Shown here: piece after piece, positions 35,956 through 46,664 of the stretch | How the letters are laid out: every line of letters starts with the position of its first letter | How positions within the stretch are numbered: the stretch's first letter is position 1 | DNA from: Ephemerocybe angulata | Lineage: Eukaryota; Basidiomycota; Agaricomycetes; Agaricales; Psathyrellaceae | Direction: 5' to 3' | Assembly: GCA_013368325.1 (NCBI GenBank) | Contig: JAACJK010000059.1 | Span: forward strand, 124,001 to 188,000 | DNA: 64,000 bases | The notes under the pieces: generated by a model | The model's database searches: none | Seen by the model: only the letters and a program-made list of their open reading frames with translations | Told to the model about the DNA's origin: nothing | Made by a program: the position numbers and the translations under genes

Positions 35956-38900
35956 ATGTCCTCCCCACCCGCCTCATTTGACCCCCGGGGCGAGGGCTCA
36001 GGGTCTGGCGATATACCCGTTAAGAAGCGCAGAAAGGGTGCCACCCGCTTGAGTTGTGCTGAATGCCGAAGGTGCGCTGCCAATTATTTCGCCGGTTTAG
36101 CGCTAAAATACATTTTTCATTTTCTTAGGCTGAAACTACGATGCGATCGAACGATACCCTGTAGTTCCTGTGTTAAACGCGGGTGTGGGGCGATATGTCC
36201 AGACGTATGTGCCCAGTGCCTCTCGAGATAGATACAGTGGTTTGAACCCTCTACCGCGGCTAGGGCTCTCTAACTACCGGCCAAGGCAATCGGTAGGTCG
36301 CTTCTAATCGCGCATCGCGCCATGCTTACCTTCGTCAGCTTCGTTCTAGCATCAACGCAGGAGCTCCATGAGAAGATCACAGAGCTCGCTAACCGAGTGC
36401 GGGAACTGGAAGACGGCCTCAAGACTTCTCATGCCAAAACATCGACTGAACAGCACCCGCTTCTGTCAGAGGACCTCCTCAAAGTTAAGATGCCTCTGCA
36501 GAGAGAACCACCAGCCCTGCGAAATGGTGGTCTGGCTATCAAGGAGGAAGAGAACGCCCCAGAAGCCTTGGATGCGTTTGGCTCATTGTCAATTAGCTTA
36601 TCAGGAAGAACCAAATACTTTGGCCACATTGCCAACTCGTGGGTAAGTGCCTATTCCAGTGCGCTTAGATTACGAACGTCATCCTAATCGCATGCCTCGT
36701 CTCCTCTTGTCAGCTGTTCCTGCAGGTACGACTTCTGTTTTTGTCGTGTCGCCCTGACGTGCTCAAACCTTCGTGGACAGAATGAATCACCGGAGGACGA
36801 ACTCGAGAACTCCGAGGACACGGTCTCGAGTTTAAGGAACCTGCTTCCCGCAGAAATCCTGATGCGGGCGTCTGCATTCCCGATTGCTCATACGTCTGCC
36901 CTGGCGAACGTTGGACTGCAGACGCTCTGCTGGTATCTCCCACCACCCGAGATAGCACACAAGCTCCGTAGCATCTATTATTCCCATGCCGCTTGGATGT
37001 GGGTACCGTCCCGCTTCTTCTACACCACGCCTCGCCTTTCTCACCTGACTTGTGTTCCTAGGTATAACCCTATCAATATTGAAACCTTTGATGAAGAAGT
37101 TTGGTCACTGTTTTACGGCCAACGAGCTGGGCCCATCCAAGAAGATCCCATGGTTTACCATCGCCTGTCCTTAATGTTCATTGTTCTCGCCATTGGGTCC
37201 CTGATGGACATGACTCTCCCCGCCTACAACCTCGAAGCAGAAAAATACCATCAACTCTCACGGGCCGCTATATTCCACAGCTCACTCTTCGACGAGCCAA
37301 CCTTGAACGCTGTGCAGTCCTTGGTACGTAGTCTTGTCTTCTTGGGCTTCTCAACTTCCTGACAATAGCGGCTAGTTCCTCATGACCTATTACATGTTCC
37401 TTTCTGACCGTCATGGAACGAACACTGGCGCGCGATGGGGAATCATGGGCATTACCATCAGAGTGGCACAGAGTGTAAGCTGCTCGCTATCTTCTCGGCA
37501 TGGAATCATTCGTCTAACTCGAACCTGATAGATCGGACTTCGTACGTCCCCGGGCTGCCCCGCAGATTTCTCCTTCGCCTAGGCTGACTTGTTTGACGGT
37601 AGATCGCGACAGTGGAAAGTACAAGGTGGATGTAGCTGAGACCCAGAGGAGGAGGGAGCTGTTCTGGGAGCTCTTTACCTATGATTCTTGGCAGTGCTAT
37701 ACCTTTGGACGTCCGCCTTCGTTTGCGAGTCCGCATTTCGACACCAGGATGCCATTCGCCGATGATACGAGTGACGAACATGCCTGTGAGTCATCTTCAT
37801 CTTCATTTTTTATTTGATGAAGGTTCAATTCTTAATGCATCTACTGTCTAGTCAATGCATGGAAGCACAGGTTCTCTTCTGAGTGCATGAACCTCTTCCA
37901 TGATCAAGCTTTCGGGGCTAAAACCCCCACGTACGCCACCGTCCTGCAACTTGATCGCAAGATGCGCTCTTTTCCCGTCCCGCCTATCCTGCAGGTCGTC
38001 GGGTTTGGAAACTCGGACCCTTCCCAAGCTGGGCAGGACTCTCTTCCCTTGACGCTGCAGAGACACATCGTACTTGCGATTCGCGAGCTTAGTATGTTTC
38101 GCCATATCTTCATGTGGGTTCTAGCGCTGACTTGGCGCGTTTCACTACTATTAGACCTTCTATATCTCCATCGAAGCTTCTTCGCGCGCGCAATGAGCGA
38201 TCATCCTAGCGATCCTTTGAGTAGTCCTTACGGCGCTTCCGTCATTGCTGCGTACCGCAGCGCGGGCTCGTCGGTTGCGTTGATGAAAAACTTGCACAGT
38301 CAGCTGAAGGACTCCATCGAAAGGATCTGGTTTTTGTGGGCCCACATGTTCTCTTGTGCTGTAAGGCAAAAGATATCTTCTGACAGAGAGGATGTTACTG
38401 ACCTGCATGCTCATAGATCATTCTTGGATCGATTGTTACTCGATGTCCCTCGATGAGCTTCGCGCTCTCTGCTCTCACTCAACTTGACTCTGCTTGTGAA
38501 CTGTTCTCTCGGGCTGCTCGTGGATTCCGAGCCACCAAAGTCCTGGTACGTTTTTGTATCTCTAGAGAGGAACAACTTGAGCCTGATTTTGTCTTAGAGC
38601 ATCATGCTGAACTTACAACAAAAGGCGCACTATGCCCTGGATGAATACCGAAAAGGCAACGGATCACCGCTGACCAGGTTGAACCCTGGCAGTCCATCAT
38701 CTCCTGTGGAGGACGACGAATTGGCCGTCTTGGGAGGGAAAACCCGTTATGTCACCAAAGCCGAGCCTTCATCGCCTCGACTTGCTGAGCGATCCCCCGT
38801 TAACTCGCAAGGATCGGTTGTGCCGCTTCCGCTTCCTGCCACTATTCAGGACCCTAACCTTCTTCACTACCTGCAATCGTTCCAGCCAGGACACCAACAG

Positions 38901-39344
38901 GGTCCTTCTCAGCCGCAACACAACGGATACCCAAATATGAATGATACCTCCCCGTACACCGAGATGGACGTGATGTCGCCCTCGTCCATGTACGGAATGT
39001 CGAGTGCGCCGATGCAGTCGCCGAGCTACCAACAGGAGAACTCGTACATGCAGCATCAGCAACAGCAGCCGGTCATGCAGCACCAGCACCAACAGCAGCC
39101 AATGCTGGATATACCCAACAACAATTTCCCTCAATATTTCCCGGTGTACGATTACTCGAACAGCTCAATGAACATGGCGAACGGCAGCAATCCGTTCGGC
39201 CAGTCGCCCCTAATGGAGCACGCGCCGGTGCCTGGAGTTCCTTCAAGTTCGCAGCAACGCAAGGGCTCGGGCTCGCCAGAGGCGGCGAACATGCAGACGA
39301 CGTGGCAGGACTTTGTGAACGGACTTGCTATTACGAATTTGTAG
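35956..39344 (+). CDS. Zn2Cys6 fungal transcription factor
   Basis: Fourteen exons: 35956-36071, 36129-36204, 36264-36292, 36339-36642, 36714-36725, 36781-36998, 37062-37323, 37376-37474, 37532-37541, 37603-37785, 37852-38091, 38155-38360, 38417-38545 and 38598-39344, giving 876 aa. The binuclear cluster is split by introns but complete: SCAECRR, LKLRCDRTIPCSSCVKRGCG, then AIC, i.e. six cysteines in the C-x2-C-x6-C / C-x2-C-x6-C form. A GSLTTGQGNRFVLAS linker and a coiled coil (ELHEKITELANRVRELEDGL) follow for dimerisation. The middle-homology domain includes LFWELFTYDSWQCYTFGRPP and LLYLHRSFFARAM. The tail is Gln/Pro/Met-rich, typical of activation domains. Two exons are only 12 and 10 nt (LFLQ, IGLH). 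Targets cannot be inferred. Confidence 0.92.
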
Positions 39345-39526
39345 CTTGTATGTAGTAACACTTTGATGTGTATGTGTAGCTCGGTATTTATGAGAACGCC
39401 TCTTTGCTTTGTCGTCATGCAAGCATTCTGTAAAAGGAAATTATTGTGGCAGGGCAGGCCGAGCAGTTGAAGGCAGGCACACCTTCTTGTTCTTGTACCA
39501 CCACAACCCTTATCCTCCCCGACACC

Positions 39527-40792
39527 ATGTCCCTGTGCGGCACTTCCAAAGGCGCTTCCCTGGGACGCGGAAAACCGGTGTGTACCTCCTCATGCTCTCA
39601 TACCCGCCGCTCACCATCTACTTCTCCTTTAGACGCAGCGAAAGGTGAGCACACAGGCGCTTGCTCGCAAACTGCGTAGTAATTTTGGTCCAGGTTGTAG
39701 TTTGTGGGGATGGTGCATGCGGTACGTTGCGGATTCAAATGTTGCTGACCCCGGACGCCCAATTGACCCCGCTTCCGCCAGGCAAAACATCACTGCTCAA
39801 CGTCTTCACGCGCGGTTTCTTCACCCAAGTCTAGTGCGTCGCGCACACGCTTTTTCCCTCCAACATCGCGCTAAACGCCACTCCATCTAGTGAGCCGACA
39901 GTATTTGAAAACTATGTGCACGACCTGGTAGTGGATGACCAGCTGGTGGAGCTGAGTTTGTGGGATACAGCTGGTAAGTCATCGCGGACATATTGCCTCT
40001 TCTACCCCCCTCAGCTCTTCCGTTATAAAATTGATCAGAAGCTTAACATTTGCTTTATCTCTTATTGCATGCTTTCGTCCTATCAATCCCACCAACTCTA
40101 ACTGAATTGCGCGCCCCTACCCCCTCCCCTACCCGCCCCACGCCACTCATCCCTTGCTGCCCCTCAAATTGCAGGCCAGGAAGAGTTCGACAGGCTGCGG
40201 TCACTCTCCTATGCAGAAACACACGTCGTCATGGTCTGCTTCTCCGTCGACAACCCAGTTTCGCTAGAAAACATCGAATCCAAGGTATGATCCCGCGTCA
40301 CAGTCCACGCGTTCCTCTGCTAATCCCTCGGCCTTGCCAGTGGCTCGACGAGATCTTGGAATACTGCCCAGGGGTAAAGTTGGTTCTAGTTGGTGAGCCT
40401 TTATCGGATCTCAACCATAGGGCACGTCACTCATGCTCTGGCTGCGCTGCGTGCTTGCTTGCTTGTTATCTTAGCGCTCAAGTGTGATCTACGGGACGAC
40501 CGCGTGGTGAAGGAGCGGTTATCGCGGTTTGGGGGGCACACAGTGCAGTATGAGGAGGGGCTAGCAGTGGCACGGCGAATACGGGCTTCCCGGTATCTCG
40601 GTGCGTAATCCCACACGTAATACCATCCACACCAGCCCTTAGTGCTGACTGACCTCAACCTGCGCCCTGTTTCCCTCTATAGAATGCAGCTCAAAGCATA
40701 ATCGCGGGGTGTCAGAGGTATTCTACGAAGCAGCGCGTGTCTCACTCAGCACACGGACAAGAGGGACAGACGAGGGGTGTATAGTGTGTTGA
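39527..40792 (+). CDS. RHO3: Rho3 family GTPase
   Basis: Exons: 39527-39577, 39633-39644, 39694-39721, 39782-39833, 39891-39973, 40175-40284, 40341-40392, 40475-40600 and 40683-40792, giving 207 aa. All GTPase boxes are intact: GDGACGKTS (G1), YEPTVFENY (effector loop), [18 protein letters not shown] (G3), LVALKCDLR (a T/N-to-K-C-D G4) and [13 protein letters not shown] (G5). It ends CIVC, a CaaX box for prenylation. The N-terminal MSLCGTSKG extension and [20 protein letters not shown] and [20 protein letters not shown] blocks match yeast Rho3 rather than Rho1 or Cdc42. Rho3 acts at the plasma membrane in polarised exocytosis and actin organisation. The second exon is 12 nt; a 6-nt alternative (acceptor at 39638) is also in frame. 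Confidence 0.93.
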
Positions 40793-41911
40793 GCCCCTCG
40801 CTTCCTGTCGCCCTTCCCACGTACGAGAGCCCGCTCGGCCGCCCACGATACCTCATGAACATTCCTTTCCAACGACCTTGCTCCGATTTATAGCATCAAG
40901 ATCCATTCGCCTTCGTCCATTCACCGTTTATACCTACTAATGGAACGCGCGCACAGCAAGCCAAGGAACCCATTTGCCCTGTCAGTCAACAAGACAACAT
41001 TCCACTCATCGTTGGCCACAGCACCTCCTTTTCGAGGTTTACACCACCCATTGCCATACTCGTGTGGGCGCTCGGCTCTGCACCTGCTACATCGACAGCC
41101 CCACTGACCGACGACCAACGCCATCCGCCCCTGTCGCGTGTTTTAGGTCGTCACCCGTCCATTCGTTCGTCGTCATACATTCGTCATGTGCCATTTCACC
41201 GCACCTGGCACGTTGACTCTAATCCTGCCCGCCCACGTTTTGTCGCTCATTTAGCTATCTCATTTATTCGATACCAATGTCATTCTGCGTTCTTTGAACC
41301 TATCTCCATCTTTTTATTTTGATCTATGTTTTCGTTTTGTAAATTCAATGTAGTTATTTGTGCAGCATTCTTTGGTTCTTTATCTTCAAAGCTCCGGGTT
41401 CAAGATCCCGTTTTCATGCACTATCCGGTTCCTTCGTATGATAGCGATGTCCGGTACGTTTCTGCTTGGAAGGGCCTCCCGCGAGATCGTACTGACACCT
41501 TGACTCCTCTAGGGTGTCCCTAGTTTGGCGTCGCGGTCACACGACGCTGACCTGAGTCCATCCTGTCGGTCGACTACGCACATCCAGGCACTGGTAGGCC
41601 AGGTTGTCCCGCTGATCCTTCAATTATTATAGGTAGGCTAAAGCACAATCTCTCGCCCATTGAGTTTCTCGGTCAAGTTTTGCCCCCTTTCGTTGGTTTA
41701 CGGTGGCTCACATGTACTTTGACGCCGACCTTCATTCCATACGCAGACCATTTCTGACATCTACGGAGGGAATACAGTTAAAGAAGGTAAATGAATGCCA
41801 GGTATGCGGGAAGCTTTGGGCGCCCTGCTACACGTGTTCATGCAACATTGAGGATACATATACCCCCTCATCGATCTCTCCATACCGGGATACACACCAT
41901 AGTTGCCCAAC
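40793..41911. other. 1.1-kb intergenic region
   Basis: It holds the RHO3 3' UTR and sequence upstream of the membrane-protein cluster. T-rich around 41270-41360. A short frame at 41703-41924 has five clustered cysteines but no other support; it overlaps the 5' exon of the next gene. Confidence 0.4.
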
Positions 41912-42762
41912 ATGTTTATGGTAGAACCCCGCGATTGTGAGTCGACAATTCAACCTGTAAAGGCTAACTCAACGTTCTGACCCTCGGTGAACACTCGTAG
42001 TCGATCGAATCATGTCGCACAAGGAACTTAGAGACGGCTTTCAGGCGAGTCTCCAGAACGCGTCTGTGGTCGTGAGTCCCTCATTGCTCTGCCACCCACC
42101 TCTGGTCGTCCAACTGGAAACAAGTCAGGTCTGCTCGCTGGGATAGCGGCTTCGCTATATGGATTTTTCAAAGATTACAGCAACTACAATCAGTTCGGCC
42201 AGTCGACACATGAGCTCGTGGTTGCTCTGTGCTACTTCTCTCTGTTCTCCAACATCGGGGCGGTGATGTGCTGCTTTTTTCTGGGCTTTATTCTCAATGA
42301 AATCCAGACCGCCGAGATTATGGAAAAGTCCCGGTCCGAACAAGTTCCGGAACCCTCTAGCGCTGTGAAACTCACTCGCCGGGAGCGCATGTCAGCGCGT
42401 TTGGGATCTGCGTGGAACGCCACGGCGACCTACTGTACGTGGTATACTCCTGGCACACCGAGTGCAATTCAGATCTAGCTGACACTACTCTAGGGGTTTT
42501 AATGTTCTGTGTGGGAACGCTAACTCTGCCGGTCTTGCTCCTCGTCTACATATTCAACCAGGAGAAGAGCAAAGCGGTTAAGGGTATATCAGTGGTTCTG
42601 GTCGTATACCTGCTCCATCCTCCTTCTCTTTTGCTTATGGGCCCGCCGGAGATGATGCAATCCATGTTCAGGCGGCAGGCTCGGAGACGGGAACGGGTGG
42701 AAGAAGAGCAGACTGGCACTCAGCCTGAGGAGGAAGTCGACCCGGCTAAGGAGGAGGCCTGA
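41912..42762 (+). CDS. Tandem four-helix membrane protein, paralogue A
   Basis: Exons: 41912-41936, 42001-42071, 42125-42434 and 42494-42762, giving 224 aa. Core order: a soluble N-terminus ending GFQASLQNASVV; hydrophobic segment SGLLAGIAASLYGFF; a polar KDYSNYNQF loop; a second helix LVVALCYFSLFSNIGAVM; a 50-residue cytosol-type loop; a third helix WVLMFCVGTLTLPVLLLVYIF; the NQEKSKAVK turn; a fourth helix ISVVLVVYLLHPPSLLLM; and a highly charged tail. The same plan, with introns at the same codons (after VV, and inside the TGG Trp codon), occurs in B (43245) and C (45702). No known transporter or enzyme motif is seen. Translation could instead start at 42012, dropping about 11 residues. Function unknown; integral membrane location is the firm inference. 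Confidence 0.75.
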
Positions 42763-43244
42763 TGAGTGCACAGTTACATTTGTCTGTAATTACTTGTTCT
42801 GCCCATCTCCCACGCGGCGTGAGCACTGCCGCTCGCCCCTCCCTCTTCCCACCCGCATTCCTAACCAGATATACAGCTCACAAGACCGGTTCACCCCCGA
42901 GACCCTGTCACTGCCAATAGTACTGCTTACATTCACAACTTGGCATTCCCTTGGGCGTTGGCCAAGTCCAATTTCCCAGATCTTCCGCCTGAATCGGTAC
43001 CACTCCTGTGGCAAATCTGCCGCAAATGAAAGTCTGCTGGCTTGACAAGATCAGCTGTCGACAAGCCGTGAGCGTCGGGGAAAGATCGACAGTTAAGCGC
43101 CCGTTGGCGCCCAACTTCCAGATTGGGTCCATCTCGATCGAGGAAGACTTGAGCGGGGGGCTGTACCTTTATAGCACCTCGCTTTATATGTGTTGAACGC
43201 TGACCGTAAAAGCTAGGGAAATACATCCTTTCCCTACTTCCATC
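42763..43244. other. Spacer between paralogues A and B
   Basis: 482 bp, with the 3' end of A and the promoter of B. Several minus-strand open frames (42790-43265) have no recognisable content. Confidence 0.4.
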
Positions 43245-44088
43245 ATGTCCCAGGTTTTGAATCAACTTAATCAGCTTGGTGAATTAGTGATTTTTTGGCT
43301 ACACAATGGCATCTGACGTTCAGTTCCTGAATCTTAATCTATTACAGCTACGGCCGACCTACCTCCAACCGTCAGAGAGAAGCGAAATGAATGGCAAACA
43401 ACTTTCCAAAGCGCTGCAGTTGTGGTGAGCCTTGTATTCCCTCCAGGATGTTTGTCACCATCTTATCCTCCCAGTCGGGCCTGCTTGCCGGGATAGACGC
43501 CCAACTATACGGTTTCTTCAAGGATGAGCACAACTATATTGGATCTATGAAGATACGGGAAGCTGTAATCCTGCTATGCTATATCTCTCTACTCTGCAAC
43601 ATCGGGGCGGTCATACATGGCTTCCTGCTCATCGACATGCTTGGTGAATTCCAGAGAAGCATGCTACCAGTTGTCGTACAGTCCCAAGATCCCGACGACA
43701 CTGAGCCTTTACCAACTCGACATAGTAATCTGTTCACGAGGTACTTCGCTTTATTTGTGGCAGTCGCAAAGCGACTCGGCGTTGGGAGTCAGTGGCGTTT
43801 TGTAGACCAATGTTCGTCTCCTGCTTTTCCTTCCTACTAATGACTAACTAGTCCTCAGGGCTCCTGCTGTTCTGCTCTGGGATCGTCTCTCTACTACTCC
43901 TCATCATTGTTTATATATTCAGCCAGGAGGAAAGCAAAGTGACGAAAGGGCTTTCCCTCTTCCTAGTGATTTTTATTCTATTTCCCCCTTTCTCCTATAT
44001 GGTTAAACGGGCTTTACGCCCATCCCAGGCTGAGGTGGTTCGGGCTTTTAGAGAGTGGAGAGAGGAGCAAAGGGCTGAAGTAGCATAG
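43245..44088 (+). CDS. Tandem four-helix membrane protein, paralogue B
   Basis: Exons: 43245-43278, 43348-43424, 43475-43811 and 43859-44088, giving 225 aa. The N-terminus reads MSQVLNQLNQLATADLPPTV, then WQTTFQSAAVV; the first membrane segment SGLLAGIDAQLYGFF is followed by KDEHNYIGS. The second helix VILLCYISLLCNIGAVIHGF keeps the NIGA signature, the third is WLLLFCSGIVSLLLLIIVYI, the fourth LSLFLVIFILFPPFSYMV, with the linking turn FSQEESKVTKG. The charged tail (FREWREEQRAEVA) is short. All three introns match A in phase, including the T/GG split of the Trp codon. No damage is visible, so this is a second intact copy of the family. The aspartate in the first hydrophobic segment (position of Ala in A) is notable. 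Confidence 0.78.
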
Positions 44089-44422
44089 ATATTTGGATTG
44101 CCTCATTAACGTACAACATTTGCACGACTTCACACTTTTGGGCGCAATAGGGTCACATGATGTAAGCGGCTGCTCTCCTACGTTGAAGCCTCACTGTAAG
44201 CCATGCGTTTGAGACTGCGCATGGCATTGGGAAGCGGTCAAATGGCACCATGCGGCCTCGGAAATTCTCTCTCTCCAACAGTCGATTCCTTCTGTCTGAA
44301 AGGCATGCACCACATGGAAGTAACTGAGCCGTAAAGATTTGAACCCTGCGCCGCAGTTCCGACAATGGCTATATATGGAGAGAGCTCTTGCCCAAGATTG
44401 CCCTCCATTTCAATTGTTTATA
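44089..44422. other. Spacer between paralogue B and the GNAT gene
   Basis: 334 bp. Nothing recognised beyond presumptive 3' and 5' untranslated sequence. Confidence 0.4.
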
Positions 44423-45225
44423 ATGTCGGCCACCTCAGAGCACCAAGCTTACGACCAAAACTTTTGTTTCCCTGTCCCCGAGGCTCTGGAAAGCGACAGG
44501 GTCAAGCTGGTTCCCTTCGTAGTAAGCCTCCAGTTTAGTTCGATCCACCGTGTTCATATCAATAACTCGATACTCAGCCTTCCGTTCATTCAAAAGCATA
44601 TGCGGACCTCTCCTCGACTTACCGTGAAGTTTATCGATACATTCCATTGGGCGCCTTCTGGGATCAGGCTGCCCTCGACACATATATCGAGCAGTCCTTC
44701 CGGGTGGAGCCCGGCTGGATACTCTTTGCGATCTTCGACAAGACGAAGCCGTCCGAGACGTTTGGCGCAGACGGATCCCTTGCAGGCATTATAGGGTACA
44801 TCAACACTGACCCTAAGCACCTTTCAACGGAGATAGGGGCGGTCATTCTTTTCCCACCCTTCCAACGAACGCACGTCGCCTCCAACGCTACCGGCCTTCT
44901 GCTCCAATACGCGCTTAATAGGCCGAGTGAAGGAGGTCTCGGTCTCAGACGCGTTGCGTGGAGAGCCAACGCCCTAAACAAGGGTAGCATTAATTTGGCC
45001 CAGCGCTTAAAGTTCCAGGTGGAGGGGGTATTGCGATGGAACCGGGCGCTTCCCGCGCATCTCGCAAACGACCAAGACCGCATGGCTAACCGCGAGTCAC
45101 TGAGGGAGGAGGACCCAAAGCCTGACTGTGTGGGAAGAGATACCGCCTTGCTTGGTCTTTGTTGGGACGACTGGGAGAGCGGGGCCAAGGAGAACGTAGC
45201 AACTGTGATGGCGAGGACAAAGTAG
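44423..45225 (+). CDS. GNAT-family N-acetyltransferase (RimJ/RimL type)
   Basis: Two exons (44423-44521, 44578-45225), 248 aa. The opening FPVPEALESDRVKLVPFV is the usual L-x-S-D/E-R-V-x-L-x-P-F of RimJ/RimL-like acetyltransferases. The acetyl-CoA fold follows: SLAGIIGYINTDPKHLSTEIG, AVILFPPFQRTHVASNATGL, LLQYAL, then LGLRRVAWRANALNKGSINL and AQRLKFQVEGVLRWNRAL. The PPFQRTHV stretch stands where the pyrophosphate-binding Q/R-x-x-G-x-G/A loop lies, with T/H-V-A instead of glycines. Substrate unknown: such enzymes acetylate protein N-termini or small amines. It sits inside the tandem membrane-protein cluster, all genes on the plus strand, but single genes between tandem copies are common and need not be related. 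Confidence 0.88.
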
Positions 45226-45701
45226 CGTGTATGCAATGTTTTTAATCATATGACGAAATGTTCGGCGTGTCCAGGGTGAGGTGTCTTTATGAATCCAGTG
45301 GCCTCCATTTTTGACCTGATAAGGTGCACGTACTACTATAGCGGTTATTCTGACTTCAAACCTTAATAGATTGCACCAGGACTTAGGGCTTAGCTGCCTC
45401 ATTCTAACCTCATGCCAGTGTAAACGCAGTCATTTAGGCGCCCAAAGCTCGTGTCTGGCGCATTCGGCAAAACGCAGGGTACCCTGACCTATCAGATGCA
45501 CTGCGTGCGTTTATCCTCACCCATCATAAATAACCAGTGCTCACGGGAATGGAAGTTACTCCAAGCCTCTCCCCTCCACGCTCCCGGTGTCCCACCCAAG
45601 ATGTTCAAAGCACATCATGCGGCTATCGCCCCTGAAGCCCAACTTGAATGTCTGCCCAAGCTGTTACAACAAAGTCCTACCGCGCTGACGTTCCTTTGTA
45701 G
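45226..45701. other. Region upstream of paralogue C
   Basis: It should contain the first exon of paralogue C. An open frame from ATG 45601 and short ATG exons near 45497 are candidates, but none joins the known exon in the right phase with a convincing donor. Confidence 0.4.
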
Positions 45702-46664
45702 ACACCTTGCCACCGGCAATTCAATCAATCAGAGATGGGTGGCAATTGACATTCCAAAGTGCTGCCGTCGTGGTACGTCCGGCTCAAATCTATTTCGCTC
45801 GCTTCTAACACAACTTCATCGTTTCCCTTGCCATATTATAGTCTGGCCTGCTAGCGGGGGTGGCCGCACAGTTATTCAGCTATTTCAAGACCAATGATGC
45901 CTATCCCCACGGTCCCTCCGGGACCCGCCTGGCCGTCGTAACTTTCTGTTACTTGGCGATGTTCTTCAATATTGGAGCCACAATCAGTGGATTTATCCTC
46001 ATTGACGGTCTGGGAGAAATCCAATTCCACGCTTCAACCGCCGTCCGGAAGGGCGAGGCTTCGAGTATTCTGCCATCTGCAGGGCCGCTCGAGGGCTCGC
46101 CCCTGGAGCTACTGCGACGCTTTGACGGTGGATCATACTGGACTCGCCTGGTATATCACTGTGCGTCTATTGATGCTCAGAGTACAGGTCTTCCCACTAA
46201 CATCTGACTCGTCGATAGGGATTATCTCATTCTGCCTCGGGGTTCTCTCCCTGCTCCTGCTCCTGCTCATTTATATCTTCAGCCAGGAGCACAAGGCAAT
46301 GCAATACCTTTCAGCCATTCTTGCCATCTATCTCTTGCTCCCTGTTCTTTTCCTACTCTCCAACGATCGTCCGGAGAACCGTTATCGGCAGGTCCCAACG
46401 ATGTACGGTGGAAGTAAGAAGAAAGGAGCTCTCGATCAGACTCCCGTAGAGGTCAAAATACCGGAGCCTTCCCCTGACTCTGGCTTTGGCGATGGAGCGA
46501 TCCTGTGGCCTATGGGCCAACCCCAAGAGGGGGAGGGTGTGCCGGCAACGCAAAGTCCTTACATGCTCGTTCCCCCTCAACACTCGACCAACTTCCCCCA
46601 GCCCAGTTCCCATCCCCAAGAGCTTAGGCTCAATACGTCTATGGTACAGAGTGGCCCCTTATAA
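45702..46664 (+). CDS. Tandem four-helix membrane protein, paralogue C (5' exon not found)
   Basis: Exons: 45702-45772, 45842-46160 and 46219-46664; the first one or two codons' worth of upstream exon is missing from this model. The protein starts TLPPAIQSIRDGWQLTFQSAAVV, then SGLLAGVAAQLFSYFKTND; helix two FCYLAMFFNIGATISGFIL; helix three WIISFCLGVLSLLLLLLIYI; turn FSQEHKAMQY; helix four LSAILAIYLLLPVLFLL. It differs from A and B in a tail of about 95 residues rich in Pro/Ser/Gln (GDGAILWPMGQPQEGEG). Intron positions match the other two copies, again splitting the TGG codon. The longest copy and perhaps the ancestral or a specialised form; this cannot be decided from the sequence. Confidence 0.72.

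Noticed and set aside
41394..41412. GGTTCAAGATCC resembling a tRNA B box
   Set aside because: Spacing is one base off, and no A box or cloverleaf can be drawn around it. No tRNA or rRNA gene was found in the window.
41703..41924. Cys-rich short frame (C-x2-C, C-x2-C-x-C)
   Set aside because: Spacing fits no known finger, no conserved flanks, and it overlaps the first exon of paralogue A.
2081..43106. The 14-mer GTTAAGCGCCCGTT present at 2081 and 43092, with shorter GCGCC motifs elsewhere
   Set aside because: In 64 kb several 14-mer coincidences are expected by chance; flanks do not match.
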